Counted from the first letter of the stretch, positions 1-7,062 are shown. The stretch is 10,537 nt of DNA from an uncultured Actinomycetes bacterium (GCA_903898855.1 CAIUHB010000108.1:1-10537); one strand, 5' to 3'. A program made the numbers and translations. The notes: generated by a model not told the origin, from the sequence alone.

Positions 1-270
1 CCCACTCTTTTGTCCCGATGCGGAAAATGAGTCGTAGCCATTGAAGATATTTGGCCGGGTAGATGAAATTTTGCGGCCTTTCGAATACGTATCAAATCCG
101 CCAAAAATGTTGGTTCGAGTGGATGATGTTCTGCCATCGCTGCACCGGGTATCCATTCCACCAAAAATATTTGGCTGGGAGGAGCAGGCGCCGGCTGCAT
201 GAACAGGTGAGGCAAAGCCGATCATGCCCAAGAAAATGAGGCCGAATAGGATGGGTTTGACATGTTTCAT
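1..270 (-). CDS. Secreted NIFGG tandem-repeat protein, C-terminus cut by window edge
   Basis: The frame is open for 90 codons from an ATG at 268-270 to the first base of the window, so this is the N-terminal part of a longer protein. Residues 1-25 look like a Sec signal peptide: MKHVK, then a hydrophobic core, then a VHA-A cleavage site. A later AGA-C (Cys29) is a poor lipobox. From residue 34 the mature protein has a 20-residue repeat: unit 1 at 34-53, unit 2 at 54-73, unit 3 starting at 74. Each opens NIF(G/N)G(M/F/Y)D(T/S); units 1 and 2 end SSTR(T/P). The 60-base period is visible in the DNA. It lies 67 bases downstream of ctaF on the same strand and has its own -10-like box. I do not recognise the family; an exported or cell-surface role is inferred from the signal peptide only. 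Confidence 0.8.
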   Translation of the reverse strand, partial: MKHVKPILFGLIFLGMIGFASPVHAAGACSSQPNIFGGMDTRCSDGRTSSTRTNIFGGFDTYSKGRKISSTRPNIFNGYDSFSASGQKSG

Positions 271-276
271 GGCTTC

Positions 277-282
277 ATTATG
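277..282 (-). promoter_or_regulatory. -10 box (CATAAT) of the repeat-protein gene
   Basis: On the minus strand CATAAT matches five of six bases of TATAAT and ends 6 bases before the ATG at 270. Transcription starting about 7 bases downstream would begin at the start codon, giving a leaderless mRNA. No Shine-Dalgarno sequence and no good -35 box are visible. Confidence 0.45.
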
Positions 283-337
283 AAGGAAAGCCTGAGATCA
301 AGGTCCCCGCTGTGGTTTTAAGCTCCGCTGAGGCTAA

Positions 338-739
338 TTAATGAGCTGATACCGAAGGCTTCTCGTACTCAAGCACGAAACCAAGGATGCTTATCACTAG
401 CGCGCCTACGGCGATCAATGTGAGCCACCAACCGACAAGTAGCCCGAGGCCAGCTGCGCACATGGAGAGTGCAACTGGAAGTGGCCACCATGAATGTGGC
501 GAATAGAAGCCGAGTTCGCCAGCTGAGTCAGCAATTTCGCCAACCATGTTGTCTTCAGGGAGCTGGTTACCAAGACGCTTGGAGGTAAACCAGAGGTAGT
601 AACCGATCATCAGCGCTAAGCCAGAGCTCAGGAGTAGAGCAGTGATGCCTAGGGCCTCTCCGCCAACCTGCCAATAGATCACGGTCATGAGGGCATAGAA
701 GAGTGCTAAACCAATAAAGAGTCTGTATCCAGCTTTCAT
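338..739 (-). CDS. ctaF: Cytochrome c oxidase subunit 4 (CtaF)
   Basis: This small membrane subunit of the actinobacterial aa3-type cytochrome c oxidase has 133 residues, close to the mycobacterial protein. Four hydrophobic segments are visible, at about 5-23, 28-50, 85-103 and 104-125. The loop between the second and third carries the family signature: GEIADSAGELGF followed by SPHSWWPLP (about 67-88). It has no known redox centre and is thought to be structural in the bc1-aa3 supercomplex. It is the third gene of a ctaC-ctaD-ctaF operon, starting 2 bases after the ctaD stop, with a strong Shine-Dalgarno sequence inside the end of ctaD. The order matches Streptomyces and the ctaF-ctaC pairing of mycobacteria. 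Nothing looks truncated. Confidence 0.93.
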   Translation of the reverse strand: MKAGYRLFIGLALFYALMTVIYWQVGGEALGITALLLSSGLALMIGYYLWFTSKRLGNQLPEDNMVGEIADSAGELGFYSPHSWWPLPVALSMCAAGLGLLVGWWLTLIAVGALVISILGFVLEYEKPSVSAH

Positions 740-741
740 GC

Positions 742-2412
742 TTAGTGACCTCCCTCAAGATCTGTATGCGCCATATGCGGGTGGTGCAGATCAAATGCTG
801 GGCGCTCGGAACGAATACGCGGCATGGTCAAGAAGTTATGGCGTGGTGGTGGGCACGATGTGGCCCACTCCAAGGAAGCTCCGTAACCCCATGGATCATC
901 AACTGTGACCTTAGGAGAGTTACGAGTAATCCATACGTTAATAAAGAACGGAACCATGGAAAGTGCAAGCAAGCCAGCACCGATGGTGGAGATGGTGTTC
1001 AAAGTGGTGAAGCCATCTGTTGCAAGGTAGTCGGCGTAGCGACGTGGCATGCCCTTAATTCCGAGCCAGTGTTGAACCAAGAATGTGAGGTGGAAACCGA
1101 AGAAGAGTGTCCAGAAGTGAATCTTTCCAAGGCGCTCATTGAGCATCTTGCCGGTCATCTTTGGCCACCAGAAATAGAAACCACCGAACATCGCGAAGAC
1201 CACCGTGCCAAAGAGCACGTAGTGGAAGTGTGCGACAACGAAGTAGGAAGCTGAGACTGCGAAATCAAGTGGTGGTGAAGCCAAGATGATTCCGGTTAGT
1301 CCACCGAAGAGGAAGGTAATCAAGAAACCGAGGATAAAAAGCATTGGGGTCTCAAATGTGAGAGAGCCTCGCCACATCGTTCCGATCCAGTTAAAGAACT
1401 TCACGCCGGTTGGAACACCAATGAGGAAGGTCATAAAGCTAAAGAACGGAAGGAGAACTTGGCCGCTGGCGAACATATGGTGCGCCCATACTGAAACAGA
1501 GAGCGCTGCGATACCAATTGTTGCTGCAATCAAACCCTTGTAACCAAAGACTGGTTTGCGACTAAATACTGGAAGGATTTCAGTTGCAATTCCGAAGAAT
1601 GGAAGCGCAAGGATGTACACCTCAGGGTGTCCAAAGAACCAGAACAAGTGTTGCCAGAGCATTGCGCCACCGTTAGATGGATCAAAGATATGCGACCCAA
1701 AGAGGCGATCTGATTCCAAACCAAGGAAGGCAGCTGCAAGTGGTGGGAATGCAAGCAAAACCAAGATAGAAGTTAGAAGTACGTTCCAGGAGAAGATCGA
1801 CATGCGGAACATGGTCATACCAGGTGCGCGCATTGTGAAAATTGTGGTGATGAAGTTGACGCCACCAAGAATTGTTCCGATACCGCCAATAGCAAGACCG
1901 ATAACCCAAAGGTCTCCACCAATTCCTGGTGAGTATTGAGAGTTAGCAAGTGGCGCGTAAGCAGTCCAGCCAAATGAGGCAGCTCCACCAGGGCTTAGGA
2001 AGCCAGCGAATGCCATGGTGCCACCAAATAGGTAAAGCCAATAAGAAAGCATGTTAAGACGCGGGAAGGCAACGTCTGCTGCGCCAATCTGTAGCGGCAT
2101 GATGACGTTTGCGAAACCAACAAAGAGTGGTGTGGCAAACATCAGCAACATAATCGTGCCGTGCATGGTGAAGATTTGGTTGTACTGCTCATTCGAGAAA
2201 AATTGAAGACCAGGGCGAGTGAGTTCGGCGCGAAGGAAGAGCGCAAGAACGCCACCAATCAAGAACCAGACAAATGAGGTAATCAAATACATGTAACCGA
2301 TGGTCTTGTGATCGGTTGAGGTAATCCACTTTACAAAGAGACGACCTTTAGAAGGTTGCGCAGCAAATGATGGTGCTGGCGCTGTTGTAGGGCGTGTGGC
2401 ATATGTCGTCAT
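742..2412 (-). CDS. ctaD: Cytochrome c oxidase subunit I (CtaD), aa3-type, class A1
   Basis: This is the catalytic haem-copper subunit, which reduces O2 to water and pumps protons across the cytoplasmic membrane. At 556 residues it is full length, with about twelve membrane helices. All expected ligands are present: His84 and His397 for low-spin haem a, His395 for haem a3, and His262, His311 and His312 for CuB. Tyr266 in the GHPEVY motif is placed for the His-Tyr cross-link. Glu264 in that motif marks an A1-type enzyme; Asp113 ([11 protein letters not shown]) would open the D channel and Lys338 (PTGVKFFNW) lies in the K channel. The C-terminal tail contains a His-rich LHHPHMAH stretch. It starts 2 bases after the ctaC stop and ends 2 bases before ctaF, so the three genes are almost certainly one transcript. 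Confidence 0.97.
   Translation of the reverse strand: MTTYATRPTTAPAPSFAAQPSKGRLFVKWITSTDHKTIGYMYLITSFVWFLIGGVLALFLRAELTRPGLQFFSNEQYNQIFTMHGTIMLLMFATPLFVGFANVIMPLQIGAADVAFPRLNMLSYWLYLFGGTMAFAGFLSPGGAASFGWTAYAPLANSQYSPGIGGDLWVIGLAIGGIGTILGGVNFITTIFTMRAPGMTMFRMSIFSWNVLLTSILVLLAFPPLAAAFLGLESDRLFGSHIFDPSNGGAMLWQHLFWFFGHPEVYILALPFFGIATEILPVFSRKPVFGYKGLIAATIGIAALSVSVWAHHMFASGQVLLPFFSFMTFLIGVPTGVKFFNWIGTMWRGSLTFETPMLFILGFLITFLFGGLTGIILASPPLDFAVSASYFVVAHFHYVLFGTVVFAMFGGFYFWWPKMTGKMLNERLGKIHFWTLFFGFHLTFLVQHWLGIKGMPRRYADYLATDGFTTLNTISTIGAGLLALSMVPFFINVWITRNSPKVTVDDPWGYGASLEWATSCPPPRHNFLTMPRIRSERPAFDLHHPHMAHTDLEGGH
749..754 (-). promoter_or_regulatory. Shine-Dalgarno sequence of ctaF (GGGAGG)
   Basis: GGGAGG on the minus strand lies 9 bases before the ctaF ATG and inside the last codons of ctaD. 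It fixes the ctaF start and shows that internal operon genes use ribosome binding sites, unlike the first genes of the units. Confidence 0.8.
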
Positions 2413-2414
2413 GG

Positions 2415-3176
2415 CTAAGCCGCCTTCAAGGAATTGATATATGTGGTGTAGTCAGTTGGGCTAACTACCTTAACTTTGAACAACATCTGTGAGTGGTTGC
2501 GGCCGCAGAGGATGTTGCAACGGCCTGGGTAAGTACCAATCTTGTTTGCAGTGAACTGCAAGTGATTGGTTACGTGAGGAAGAGTTTGCATTTGAATCAT
2601 GAATGCTGGAATCCAGAAACCATGGACTACATCGCTGGAGGTTAAATTGAAACGAACGCTTTCACCCTGTGGCAGGACCAAAGTTGGAATCTTCTCTGGT
2701 GTGCCAGTGACCGTTGGATGGGTAGCTGCATCAGCGTAAGTGAACTGCCATGACCATTGGATCGCATTGACGGTGATGTTATGCGCCGCAACTGTTTCTG
2801 GCTGCACCTTTGTAATCTTTGATTCATCTTTGGCAGTGAAGTAGAAGAGAACTGCCACGATCAAAAATGGAATTAGTGTGTATGCAATTTCGGAGGGAAC
2901 GTTGTAACGAGTCTGCTTCGGGAAGGAGGTATCCCCCTTCTTGCGGCGATGGCGAAAGACCGGCCACAAAATCAGAATTGCGGTAAAGACACCGACTACG
3001 CCAGCAGCAATCCAGGCACCGCTCCACAAAGAATGCGAGGTCTGATTAACACTTGAGACGTCCTTCGGAAAACCGAAGCTCGATTCATTAGATGAAGAGC
3101 AGGAGCTCAGAAGCAGGACTACAGAGGAGGCGATGGCAGCCGAGATGGCAGCTCGCTTGATGGCCTTTAAATGCAT
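2415..3176 (-). CDS. ctaC: Cytochrome c oxidase subunit II (CtaC), CuA lipoprotein
   Basis: This subunit takes electrons from cytochrome c (in actinobacteria, the dihaem QcrC) through a binuclear CuA centre. The protein has 253 residues. Residues 1-26 form a lipoprotein signal peptide with lipobox LSSC (Cys26). Two membrane helices follow, at about 54-73 and 97-114, and then an extracytoplasmic cupredoxin domain. The aromatic patch WSWQF is at 141-145. CuA ligands are His185, Cys220, Cys224, His228 and Met231. The loop reads [11 protein letters not shown], so position 222, normally Glu in C-x-E-x-C, is Ile. In aa3 oxidases that Glu gives CuA a backbone carbonyl and ligates the Mg/Mn ion near the subunit I interface. 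ctaC is first in the operon and diverges from the desulfurase-like gene with 59 bases between starts. Confidence 0.95.
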   Translation of the reverse strand: MHLKAIKRAAISAAIASSVVLLLSSCSSSNESSFGFPKDVSSVNQTSHSLWSGAWIAAGVVGVFTAILILWPVFRHRRKKGDTSFPKQTRYNVPSEIAYTLIPFLIVAVLFYFTAKDESKITKVQPETVAAHNITVNAIQWSWQFTYADAATHPTVTGTPEKIPTLVLPQGESVRFNLTSSDVVHGFWIPAFMIQMQTLPHVTNHLQFTANKIGTYPGRCNILCGRNHSQMLFKVKVVSPTDYTTYINSLKAA

Positions 3177-3183
3177 AGGCGTA

Positions 3184-3189
3184 AGAATA
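3184..3189 (-). promoter_or_regulatory. -10 box (TATTCT) of the ctaCDF operon
   Basis: TATTCT on the minus strand fits TANNNT and ends 7 bases before the ctaC ATG. Initiation would fall at or next to the start codon, so the ctaC message is probably leaderless. No Shine-Dalgarno sequence is present and no convincing -35 box was found. Confidence 0.5.
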
Positions 3190-3222
3190 TCTGTCTCGTT
3201 CGCCTCTGAGTTCCGCCAGGGG

Positions 3223-3228
3223 TAACCT
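3223..3228 (+). promoter_or_regulatory. -10 box (TAACCT) of the desulfurase-like gene
   Basis: TAACCT ends 7 bases before the GTG at 3236, giving a leaderless arrangement. It sits inside an imperfect inverted repeat, GGGG-N7-CCCC at 3219-3233, which might bind a regulator but may be chance. Confidence 0.4.
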
Positions 3229-3235
3229 TCCCCGC

Positions 3236-4300
3236 GTGGCTCTCATCACAGGTTGGTTCGGCTCTGAACACCCCCTCCACGACGGGGCAAAACTCGCCAT
3301 TCCTACAATTTTTGAACAGAGCTGGCCAGATCCATCTGGCACCTCCATTGATTCGCGGAGCGCTGCAGTACTCCTTCAAGAGGCCCGCGAAACCTTTGCC
3401 AGCCACCTAGGAACAAGGCCAGATGAACTTCACTTCCTGGGCGAACCAGCTCTCGGATTTCATCTTGGAATAAGTGGCTTGCTCTCCCCTGGCTCGCGAT
3501 TGGTGCATAGCGCGGTCGACAAGCAAGAGGTTCACGCCATAGCCACATCGACCAACAATCCAGTTCTCACCGCTCCCGTCGATGAAAATGGATTGATTCA
3601 ATTTCCCGAATTTTCACCCGAAGATGTGCTCGCCCTCCAGCTCATGAATGGAGAAACTGGAGTGATCAACTCCGCTCCATCAAAAAATGCGAGTTCGCTA
3701 TTTGTAGATGCCACAGTGAGTGGAACCCGATTGCCACTTCCCGAGAATTGGTCGAGCGCGCTTTGGGACTCCCGCTCTTGGTATGGACCAGCCGGCCTAG
3801 GAATTCTTGCAGTACGAAATAGTTCGCTCTGGCGCAATCCCCTGCCACACAACGACAATCGGGTAGTTCCCGGAGGTGCTCCACTCTCGCTCATTGTGGC
3901 AAGTGCGCTAGCGATAGATAGTTGGGCAGCCGACCAGAAAAATGTCGCTCAGAAGATCTCAGAGATCAACGCTCGCATTCGCGGTTACATCTCAGAGAAA
4001 ATTGCTGATGTTGATTTCGCATCTGAGAGCAGCTTTGCTTCCCCGCACTTACTCTCCCTCTCCTTTCTCTATGTCGAGGCGGAAGAGTTGCTGCGCAAAC
4101 TTCAAGAACGAGGTTTCATCGTTAATTCAGGTTCGGCCTGTATTTCTTCAAATATGGAGCCAAGCCATGTTTTGGCCGCCATGGGACGACTCACCCACGG
4201 AAATATTCGAATCACTATTCATCACGAAATTTCGCCGGAAGAGGTAGATGGGCTACTCGCGGCAATTGAGCTATCAGTTAAGGAACTTCGTGGAGCTTGA
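3236..4300 (+). CDS. Cysteine desulfurase-like protein lacking the PLP lysine
   Basis: At 354 residues this is a class V aminotransferase-fold protein, recognisable along its length as the actinobacterial cysteine desulfurase often annotated together with TusA. The C-terminal part is well kept: SFLYVEAEELL, then SGSACISS with the persulfide cysteine Cys302, then PSHVLAAMG and GNIRI. The PLP site is not. Where IscS-type enzymes read HK in a GHK-x-YGPKG motif, this reads Arg180-Ser181 in DSRSWYGPAG. The PLP-stacking His is Lys96 and the Gln after the PLP Asp is Val161. Asp158, Asn138 and Glu140 remain. The N-terminal DNAATT-type motif is also unrecognisable. It probably cannot carry out normal PLP-dependent desulfuration; a sulfur-relay or scaffold role with TusA is inference. 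The GTG start is chosen from the -10 spacing and because the frame leaves only 59 bases to ctaC. Confidence 0.85.
   Translation: MALITGWFGSEHPLHDGAKLAIPTIFEQSWPDPSGTSIDSRSAAVLLQEARETFASHLGTRPDELHFLGEPALGFHLGISGLLSPGSRLVHSAVDKQEVHAIATSTNNPVLTAPVDENGLIQFPEFSPEDVLALQLMNGETGVINSAPSKNASSLFVDATVSGTRLPLPENWSSALWDSRSWYGPAGLGILAVRNSSLWRNPLPHNDNRVVPGGAPLSLIVASALAIDSWAADQKNVAQKISEINARIRGYISEKIADVDFASESSFASPHLLSLSFLYVEAEELLRKLQERGFIVNSGSACISSNMEPSHVLAAMGRLTHGNIRITIHHEISPEEVDGLLAAIELSVKELRGA
4280..4284 (+). promoter_or_regulatory. Shine-Dalgarno sequence of tusA-like gene (AAGGA)
   Basis: AAGGA lies 5 bases before the GTG at 4290, inside the end of the upstream gene. It selects that GTG over the in-frame ATG at 4248, which would add 14 unrelated residues and a 53-base overlap. 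Confidence 0.7.
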
Positions 4301-4502
4301 GACCTTAGATTGTCGAGGTCTGCGCTGCCCACTTCCAATAATTAAGAGCGCGGAATATCTAAAAGACAAGCCGATCGGCTTTACCTTTATTCTGTTGAGC
4401 GATGACCCTGCTACCGCGCCAGATTTAATTGCTTGGTCTCGAATGAGTGGAAATCTCGCCACCCAATTGGGAGCCGATACATTTCAGATTAAAAAGAGCT
4501 AG
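4290..4502 (+). CDS. TusA-family sulfur carrier protein
   Basis: This 70-residue protein has the TusA/SirA fold signature. Residues 6-16 read LDCRGLRCPLP, with the sulfur-accepting Cys13 in the CPxP motif, and the SDDPATAPDLIAW segment typical of the family follows. Such proteins take persulfide sulfur from a cysteine desulfurase on the catalytic Cys and pass it on, for instance to tRNA thiolation or molybdenum cofactor pathways. The gene overlaps the end of the desulfurase-like gene by 11 bases in another frame, so the two are translationally coupled. As I recall, related actinobacteria have the two domains fused in one polypeptide; here they are separate. The usual N-terminal strand is short, and Cys8 is an extra cysteine in the motif region. 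Its stop codon overlaps the adoK stop on the other strand. Confidence 0.88.
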   Translation: MELETLDCRGLRCPLPIIKSAEYLKDKPIGFTFILLSDDPATAPDLIAWSRMSGNLATQLGADTFQIKKS

Positions 4503-5488
4503 CCAATAAGTCGAGGATTGAGTACGGCTGAAACCTCAGCCGCTGCCGCGTTGCCGTAACACTCTTCAAATCGCTTAAGGAATTCATCCTTACTGAATCG
4601 ATATTCCTGAGTGCCCTTTGTCTCAATGCAGAAAGTTGCAAGCATGGATCCGATTTGGGCGCTGCGCTCATGTCCAAAGCCCCACGAAAGTCCAGCGAGG
4701 AATCCTGCTCTAAATGCATCGCCCACACCGGTGGGGTCAACTTTGGCTTGCTCTTTCGGAACCGGAACCAGGATTGTCTCCTTGCCATGTTCTTCAATTT
4801 TCGCACCTTGCGACCCCAGGGTGATGATTCGAACCTTCACTTTGCTAAAGAGTTCTTCATCGCTCCAACCGGTCTTTTGAAGAGCTAACGCAAGTTCGTA
4901 TTCATTGAGAAATAGATAATCGGCAGAATCAATGAGAAGTCGAATTTCATCTCCGCTCATTCGAGCCATCTGTTGCGATGGATCGGCGGCAAATGGAATG
5001 CCCATAGTGCGCGCGGTATGCGAATGGCGAAGCATCGCCTCTGGATCATCAGGAGAGATGATGATCAAATCAAAGTTGCCAGTTTTGGCCATGATTGGAG
5101 CGAGCTCTATTTCACGAGCTTCACTCATTGCTCCAGGAAAAAACGAAGCAATCTGATTGAGATCAGTATCAGTGGTAACTGTGAAGGTGGCAGTGAAATG
5201 TTCGGTGGATATTTTCACGTGTTCAGTATCTACGCCGTGTCGAATTAACCAAGCGTCGTAATCAGCCCAGTCCTTGCCGACCGCTGCAACTAAAATGGGG
5301 TTGAGCCCTATTGCTCCCATGCCGAATGCGATATTTGCACCGATGCCACCTCGATGGATATCTAAACCATCGACCAAAAAGCTGAGCGAAACCTTATCGA
5401 GTGAACCCTCAACAAAGGAGTCCGTAAATTTGCCAGGGAAGGTCATTAAATGGTCGCGACCTACCGACCCAGCAACAGCTACTCTCAT
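4499..5488 (-). CDS. adoK: PfkB-family kinase, probable adenosine kinase
   Basis: This 329-residue ribokinase-fold sugar kinase resembles mycobacterial adenosine kinase (Rv2202c) along its whole length, for example HLMTFPG near the start, KVSLSFLVD at 32-40, PGAMSEAR at 118-125 and FAADPSQQMAR at 166-176. It would phosphorylate adenosine to AMP with ATP, a purine salvage step in the cytoplasm. Asp12 (DHLM) and the RGGIGAN loop (46-52) form the substrate site; DPTGVGDAFRAGF (251-263) is the PfkB signature, with Asp257 as the catalytic base. It follows erpA by 30 bases on the same strand, as in Mycobacterium, where the adenosine kinase and HesB-like genes are also near neighbours. No Shine-Dalgarno sequence precedes the ATG; TTTAAT, 7 bases upstream at 5496-5501, could be a weak internal -10. 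Another nucleoside or ribose substrate remains possible. Confidence 0.88.
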   Translation of the reverse strand: MRVAVAGSVGRDHLMTFPGKFTDSFVEGSLDKVSLSFLVDGLDIHRGGIGANIAFGMGAIGLNPILVAAVGKDWADYDAWLIRHGVDTEHVKISTEHFTATFTVTTDTDLNQIASFFPGAMSEAREIELAPIMAKTGNFDLIIISPDDPEAMLRHSHTARTMGIPFAADPSQQMARMSGDEIRLLIDSADYLFLNEYELALALQKTGWSDEELFSKVKVRIITLGSQGAKIEEHGKETILVPVPKEQAKVDPTGVGDAFRAGFLAGLSWGFGHERSAQIGSMLATFCIETKGTQEYRFSKDEFLKRFEECYGNAAAAEVSAVLNPRLIG

Positions 5489-5518
5489 GGAGGCTATTAA
5501 ATAGGAAGAGTTGCGAGA

Positions 5519-5890
5519 TTAGTTAAAGGAATCGCCACAAGCACAAGAACCTTGTGCATTGGGGTTATCGATGGTGAAGCCTTGCTTCTCAATAGTGTCT
5601 ACAAAATCAATGGAAGCGCCCATGAGGTACGGGGTGCTCATCTTGTCAGTAACAACTTTGACTGAACCGAATTCGGTAACGGTATCGCCATCAAGTGCGC
5701 GATCATCGAAATAAAGCTGATAGCGAAGTCCAGAGCAGCCACCAGGCTGAACTGCAACGCGAAGACTTAGATCATCGCGACCTTCTTGTGCGAGCAGTGA
5801 GGCAACTTTTGTAGCAGCGACCTCGGTAAGGAGGATGCCTGTAGCAGCAGAAGTTTGGATGGAAATATCTTGTGTGGTCTCAGTACTCAT
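5519..5890 (-). CDS. erpA: A-type iron-sulfur cluster carrier (ErpA/HesB family)
   Basis: This 123-residue protein carries the HesB/IscA domain from about residue 19 to the end. The three cluster-binding cysteines are intact: Cys52 in QPGGCSGLRYQL, and Cys116 and Cys118 in the C-terminal GSCACGDSF. A-type carriers accept Fe-S clusters from the assembly scaffold and deliver them to apo-enzymes in the cytoplasm. Its divergent neighbour nadA encodes a 4Fe-4S enzyme, a possible client; that link is inferred from position. The N-terminal 17 residues are a Ser/Thr-rich extension. It starts 29 bases from nadA, has a leaderless-type -10 box, and is first in a unit with adoK. I use erpA for the family; a local assignment to erpA rather than another A-type paralogue cannot be proven from sequence alone. 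Confidence 0.9.
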   Translation of the reverse strand: MSTETTQDISIQTSAATGILLTEVAATKVASLLAQEGRDDLSLRVAVQPGGCSGLRYQLYFDDRALDGDTVTEFGSVKVVTDKMSTPYLMGASIDFVDTIEKQGFTIDNPNAQGSCACGDSFN

Positions 5891-5896
5891 ATCTAA

Positions 5897-5902
5897 AGAT
5901 TA
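5897..5902 (-). promoter_or_regulatory. -10 box (TAATCT) of erpA-adoK
   Basis: TAATCT on the minus strand ends 6 bases before the erpA ATG, so the mRNA should start at the ATG. A candidate -35, GCGACA (four of six to TTGACA), lies 18 bases upstream at 5921-5926, overlapping the nadA start codon. Confidence 0.6.
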
Positions 5903-5907
5903 CTCCA

Positions 5908-5913
5908 TAAGAT
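5908..5913 (+). promoter_or_regulatory. -10 box (TAAGAT) of nadA
   Basis: TAAGAT ends 6 bases before the nadA ATG, again a leaderless arrangement and the mirror image of the erpA promoter 5 bases away. Its -35 region would fall on the erpA start codon; no good -35 match is visible. Confidence 0.6.
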
Positions 5914-5919
5914 GTAGCC

Positions 5920-7062
5920 ATGTCGCTTCAAAACTTGCTCATTCTCGGCCAGGGCCGGGATCTCGCCAGCGAGCGAGGCGTCTCCTGCACCGGCGATATG
6001 CCTGCAGCTAGTGACCCGGCTCTCGTTGAACGCGCCCAAGTAGCGCGGGCAGCTCTCGGCTCCCGGGCAATGATTTTGGGGCACCATTACCAACGCGACG
6101 AGGTAATCGCATTTGCCGATATCACTGGCGATTCATTTAAGTTAGCCCAAGCCGCAGCTGATAATCCAAGTGCGGAATTCATCTTCTTCTGCGGCGTTCA
6201 CTTCATGGCCGAAAGCGCTGACATCCTCACTACTGCTGATCAAAAAGTTTGCTTACCTGATCTTGCCGCTGGTTGTTCCATGGCTGATATGGCAACTGCA
6301 ACTCAAGTAAATGATTGCTGGCAGGCACTGACCAAACTCGGCATCGCAGAACGTACAATTCCTATTACATATATGAATTCCAGCGCAGCGATAAAGGCCT
6401 TCACCGGCAAAAATGGCGGCGCAGTCTGCACCAGCTCCAATGCTCCACGCGCTCTTCGCTGGGCCTTTGAGAAAGGCGAGAAAGTTCTCTTCTTGCCTGA
6501 TCAACATTTGGGTCGCAACACGGCGGTCAAGGATCTTGGATTCGAACTTTCTGATTGCGTTATCTGGAACCCTTGGAAACCCAATGGTGGTTTATCAGAT
6601 CAAGAATTACTCGATGCAAAGATGATTTTATGGCGTGGTCATTGCTCAGTTCATGGTCGATTCTCTCGCCAAAATATCGAAGATATGCGCGCCAAAGTCG
6701 AGGGAATCAATATCCTGGTGCATCCAGAGTGCCAACACGAAGTAGTCCAAAATTCTGATTTCGTTGGCAGCACGGAGTACATAATTAAAACAATTGAAGC
6801 TTCGGCGCCTGGCTCAAAATGGGCTATCGGCACCGAACTCAATTTGGTGCAGCGCCTTGCCAATACTTATGCCGATCGAGAGATTCACTTCCTCGATAAA
6901 ACTGTCTGCTACTGCTCGACCATGAATCGAATTGATTTGCCCCACCTGGTCTTTGCCATGGAGTCTTTGGTCAACGGCCGCTTAATTAACCAGATAAAGG
7001 TCGACACAGAGGTCGCTTTTCACGCAAAAGTTGCTTTAGAGAGAATGCTGGCTCTACCGTAA
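5920..7062 (+). CDS. nadA: Quinolinate synthase NadA
   Basis: NadA condenses iminoaspartate with dihydroxyacetone phosphate to quinolinate, the first committed pyridine-ring step of de novo NAD synthesis, using an oxygen-sensitive 4Fe-4S cluster with one free iron site. The protein has 380 residues, the longer actinobacterial form. GHHYQRDEV (54-62) is the substrate-binding His-Tyr motif of the first domain. The cluster cysteines are Cys119 (AGCSMAD), Cys271 (HPECQHEVV) and Cys332 (CYCSTMNRID). No nadB or nadC is present in the window, so the iminoaspartate and decarboxylation steps are encoded elsewhere or supplied differently. The ATG at 5920 is supported by the -10 box exactly 6 bases upstream; the first 28 residues precede the conserved domain. 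DUF3043 follows after 4 bases. Confidence 0.96.
   Translation: MSLQNLLILGQGRDLASERGVSCTGDMPAASDPALVERAQVARAALGSRAMILGHHYQRDEVIAFADITGDSFKLAQAAADNPSAEFIFFCGVHFMAESADILTTADQKVCLPDLAAGCSMADMATATQVNDCWQALTKLGIAERTIPITYMNSSAAIKAFTGKNGGAVCTSSNAPRALRWAFEKGEKVLFLPDQHLGRNTAVKDLGFELSDCVIWNPWKPNGGLSDQELLDAKMILWRGHCSVHGRFSRQNIEDMRAKVEGINILVHPECQHEVVQNSDFVGSTEYIIKTIEASAPGSKWAIGTELNLVQRLANTYADREIHFLDKTVCYCSTMNRIDLPHLVFAMESLVNGRLINQIKVDTEVAFHAKVALERMLALP
7055..7060 (+). promoter_or_regulatory. Possible internal -10 box (TACCGT) before the DUF3043 gene
   Basis: TACCGT overlaps the last codons of nadA and ends 6 bases before the next ATG. There is no Shine-Dalgarno sequence, so a leaderless second start is plausible, but a chance match is quite possible. 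Confidence 0.3.

Noticed and set aside
318..337. Hairpin AGCCTC...GGAGCT downstream of ctaF as a terminator
   Set aside because: The stem needs a bulge, is about five pairs long and is followed by no real T tract.
745..1254. Long plus-strand open frame (169 codons) opposite ctaD
   Set aside because: It is antisense to a perfectly conserved oxidase subunit, has no ribosome site or recognisable motif, and similar frames recur along the same gene (1286-1543, 1556-1939), as expected from codon bias.
3219..3233. Imperfect inverted repeat GGGG-N7-CCCC as an operator between ctaC and the desulfurase-like gene
   Set aside because: Only four base pairs flank an asymmetric centre, too weak to claim; noted under the promoter only.
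4248..4289. Earlier ATG start (4248) for the tusA-like gene
   Set aside because: It adds 14 residues outside the TusA family and a 53-base overlap, while GTG 4290 has AAGGA at the right distance.
3236..4300. Desulfurase-like gene as a decaying pseudogene
   Set aside because: The frame is intact for 354 codons, the C-terminal motifs and Cys302 are conserved, and the coupling to tusA is kept, so loss of the lysine alone does not justify the label.
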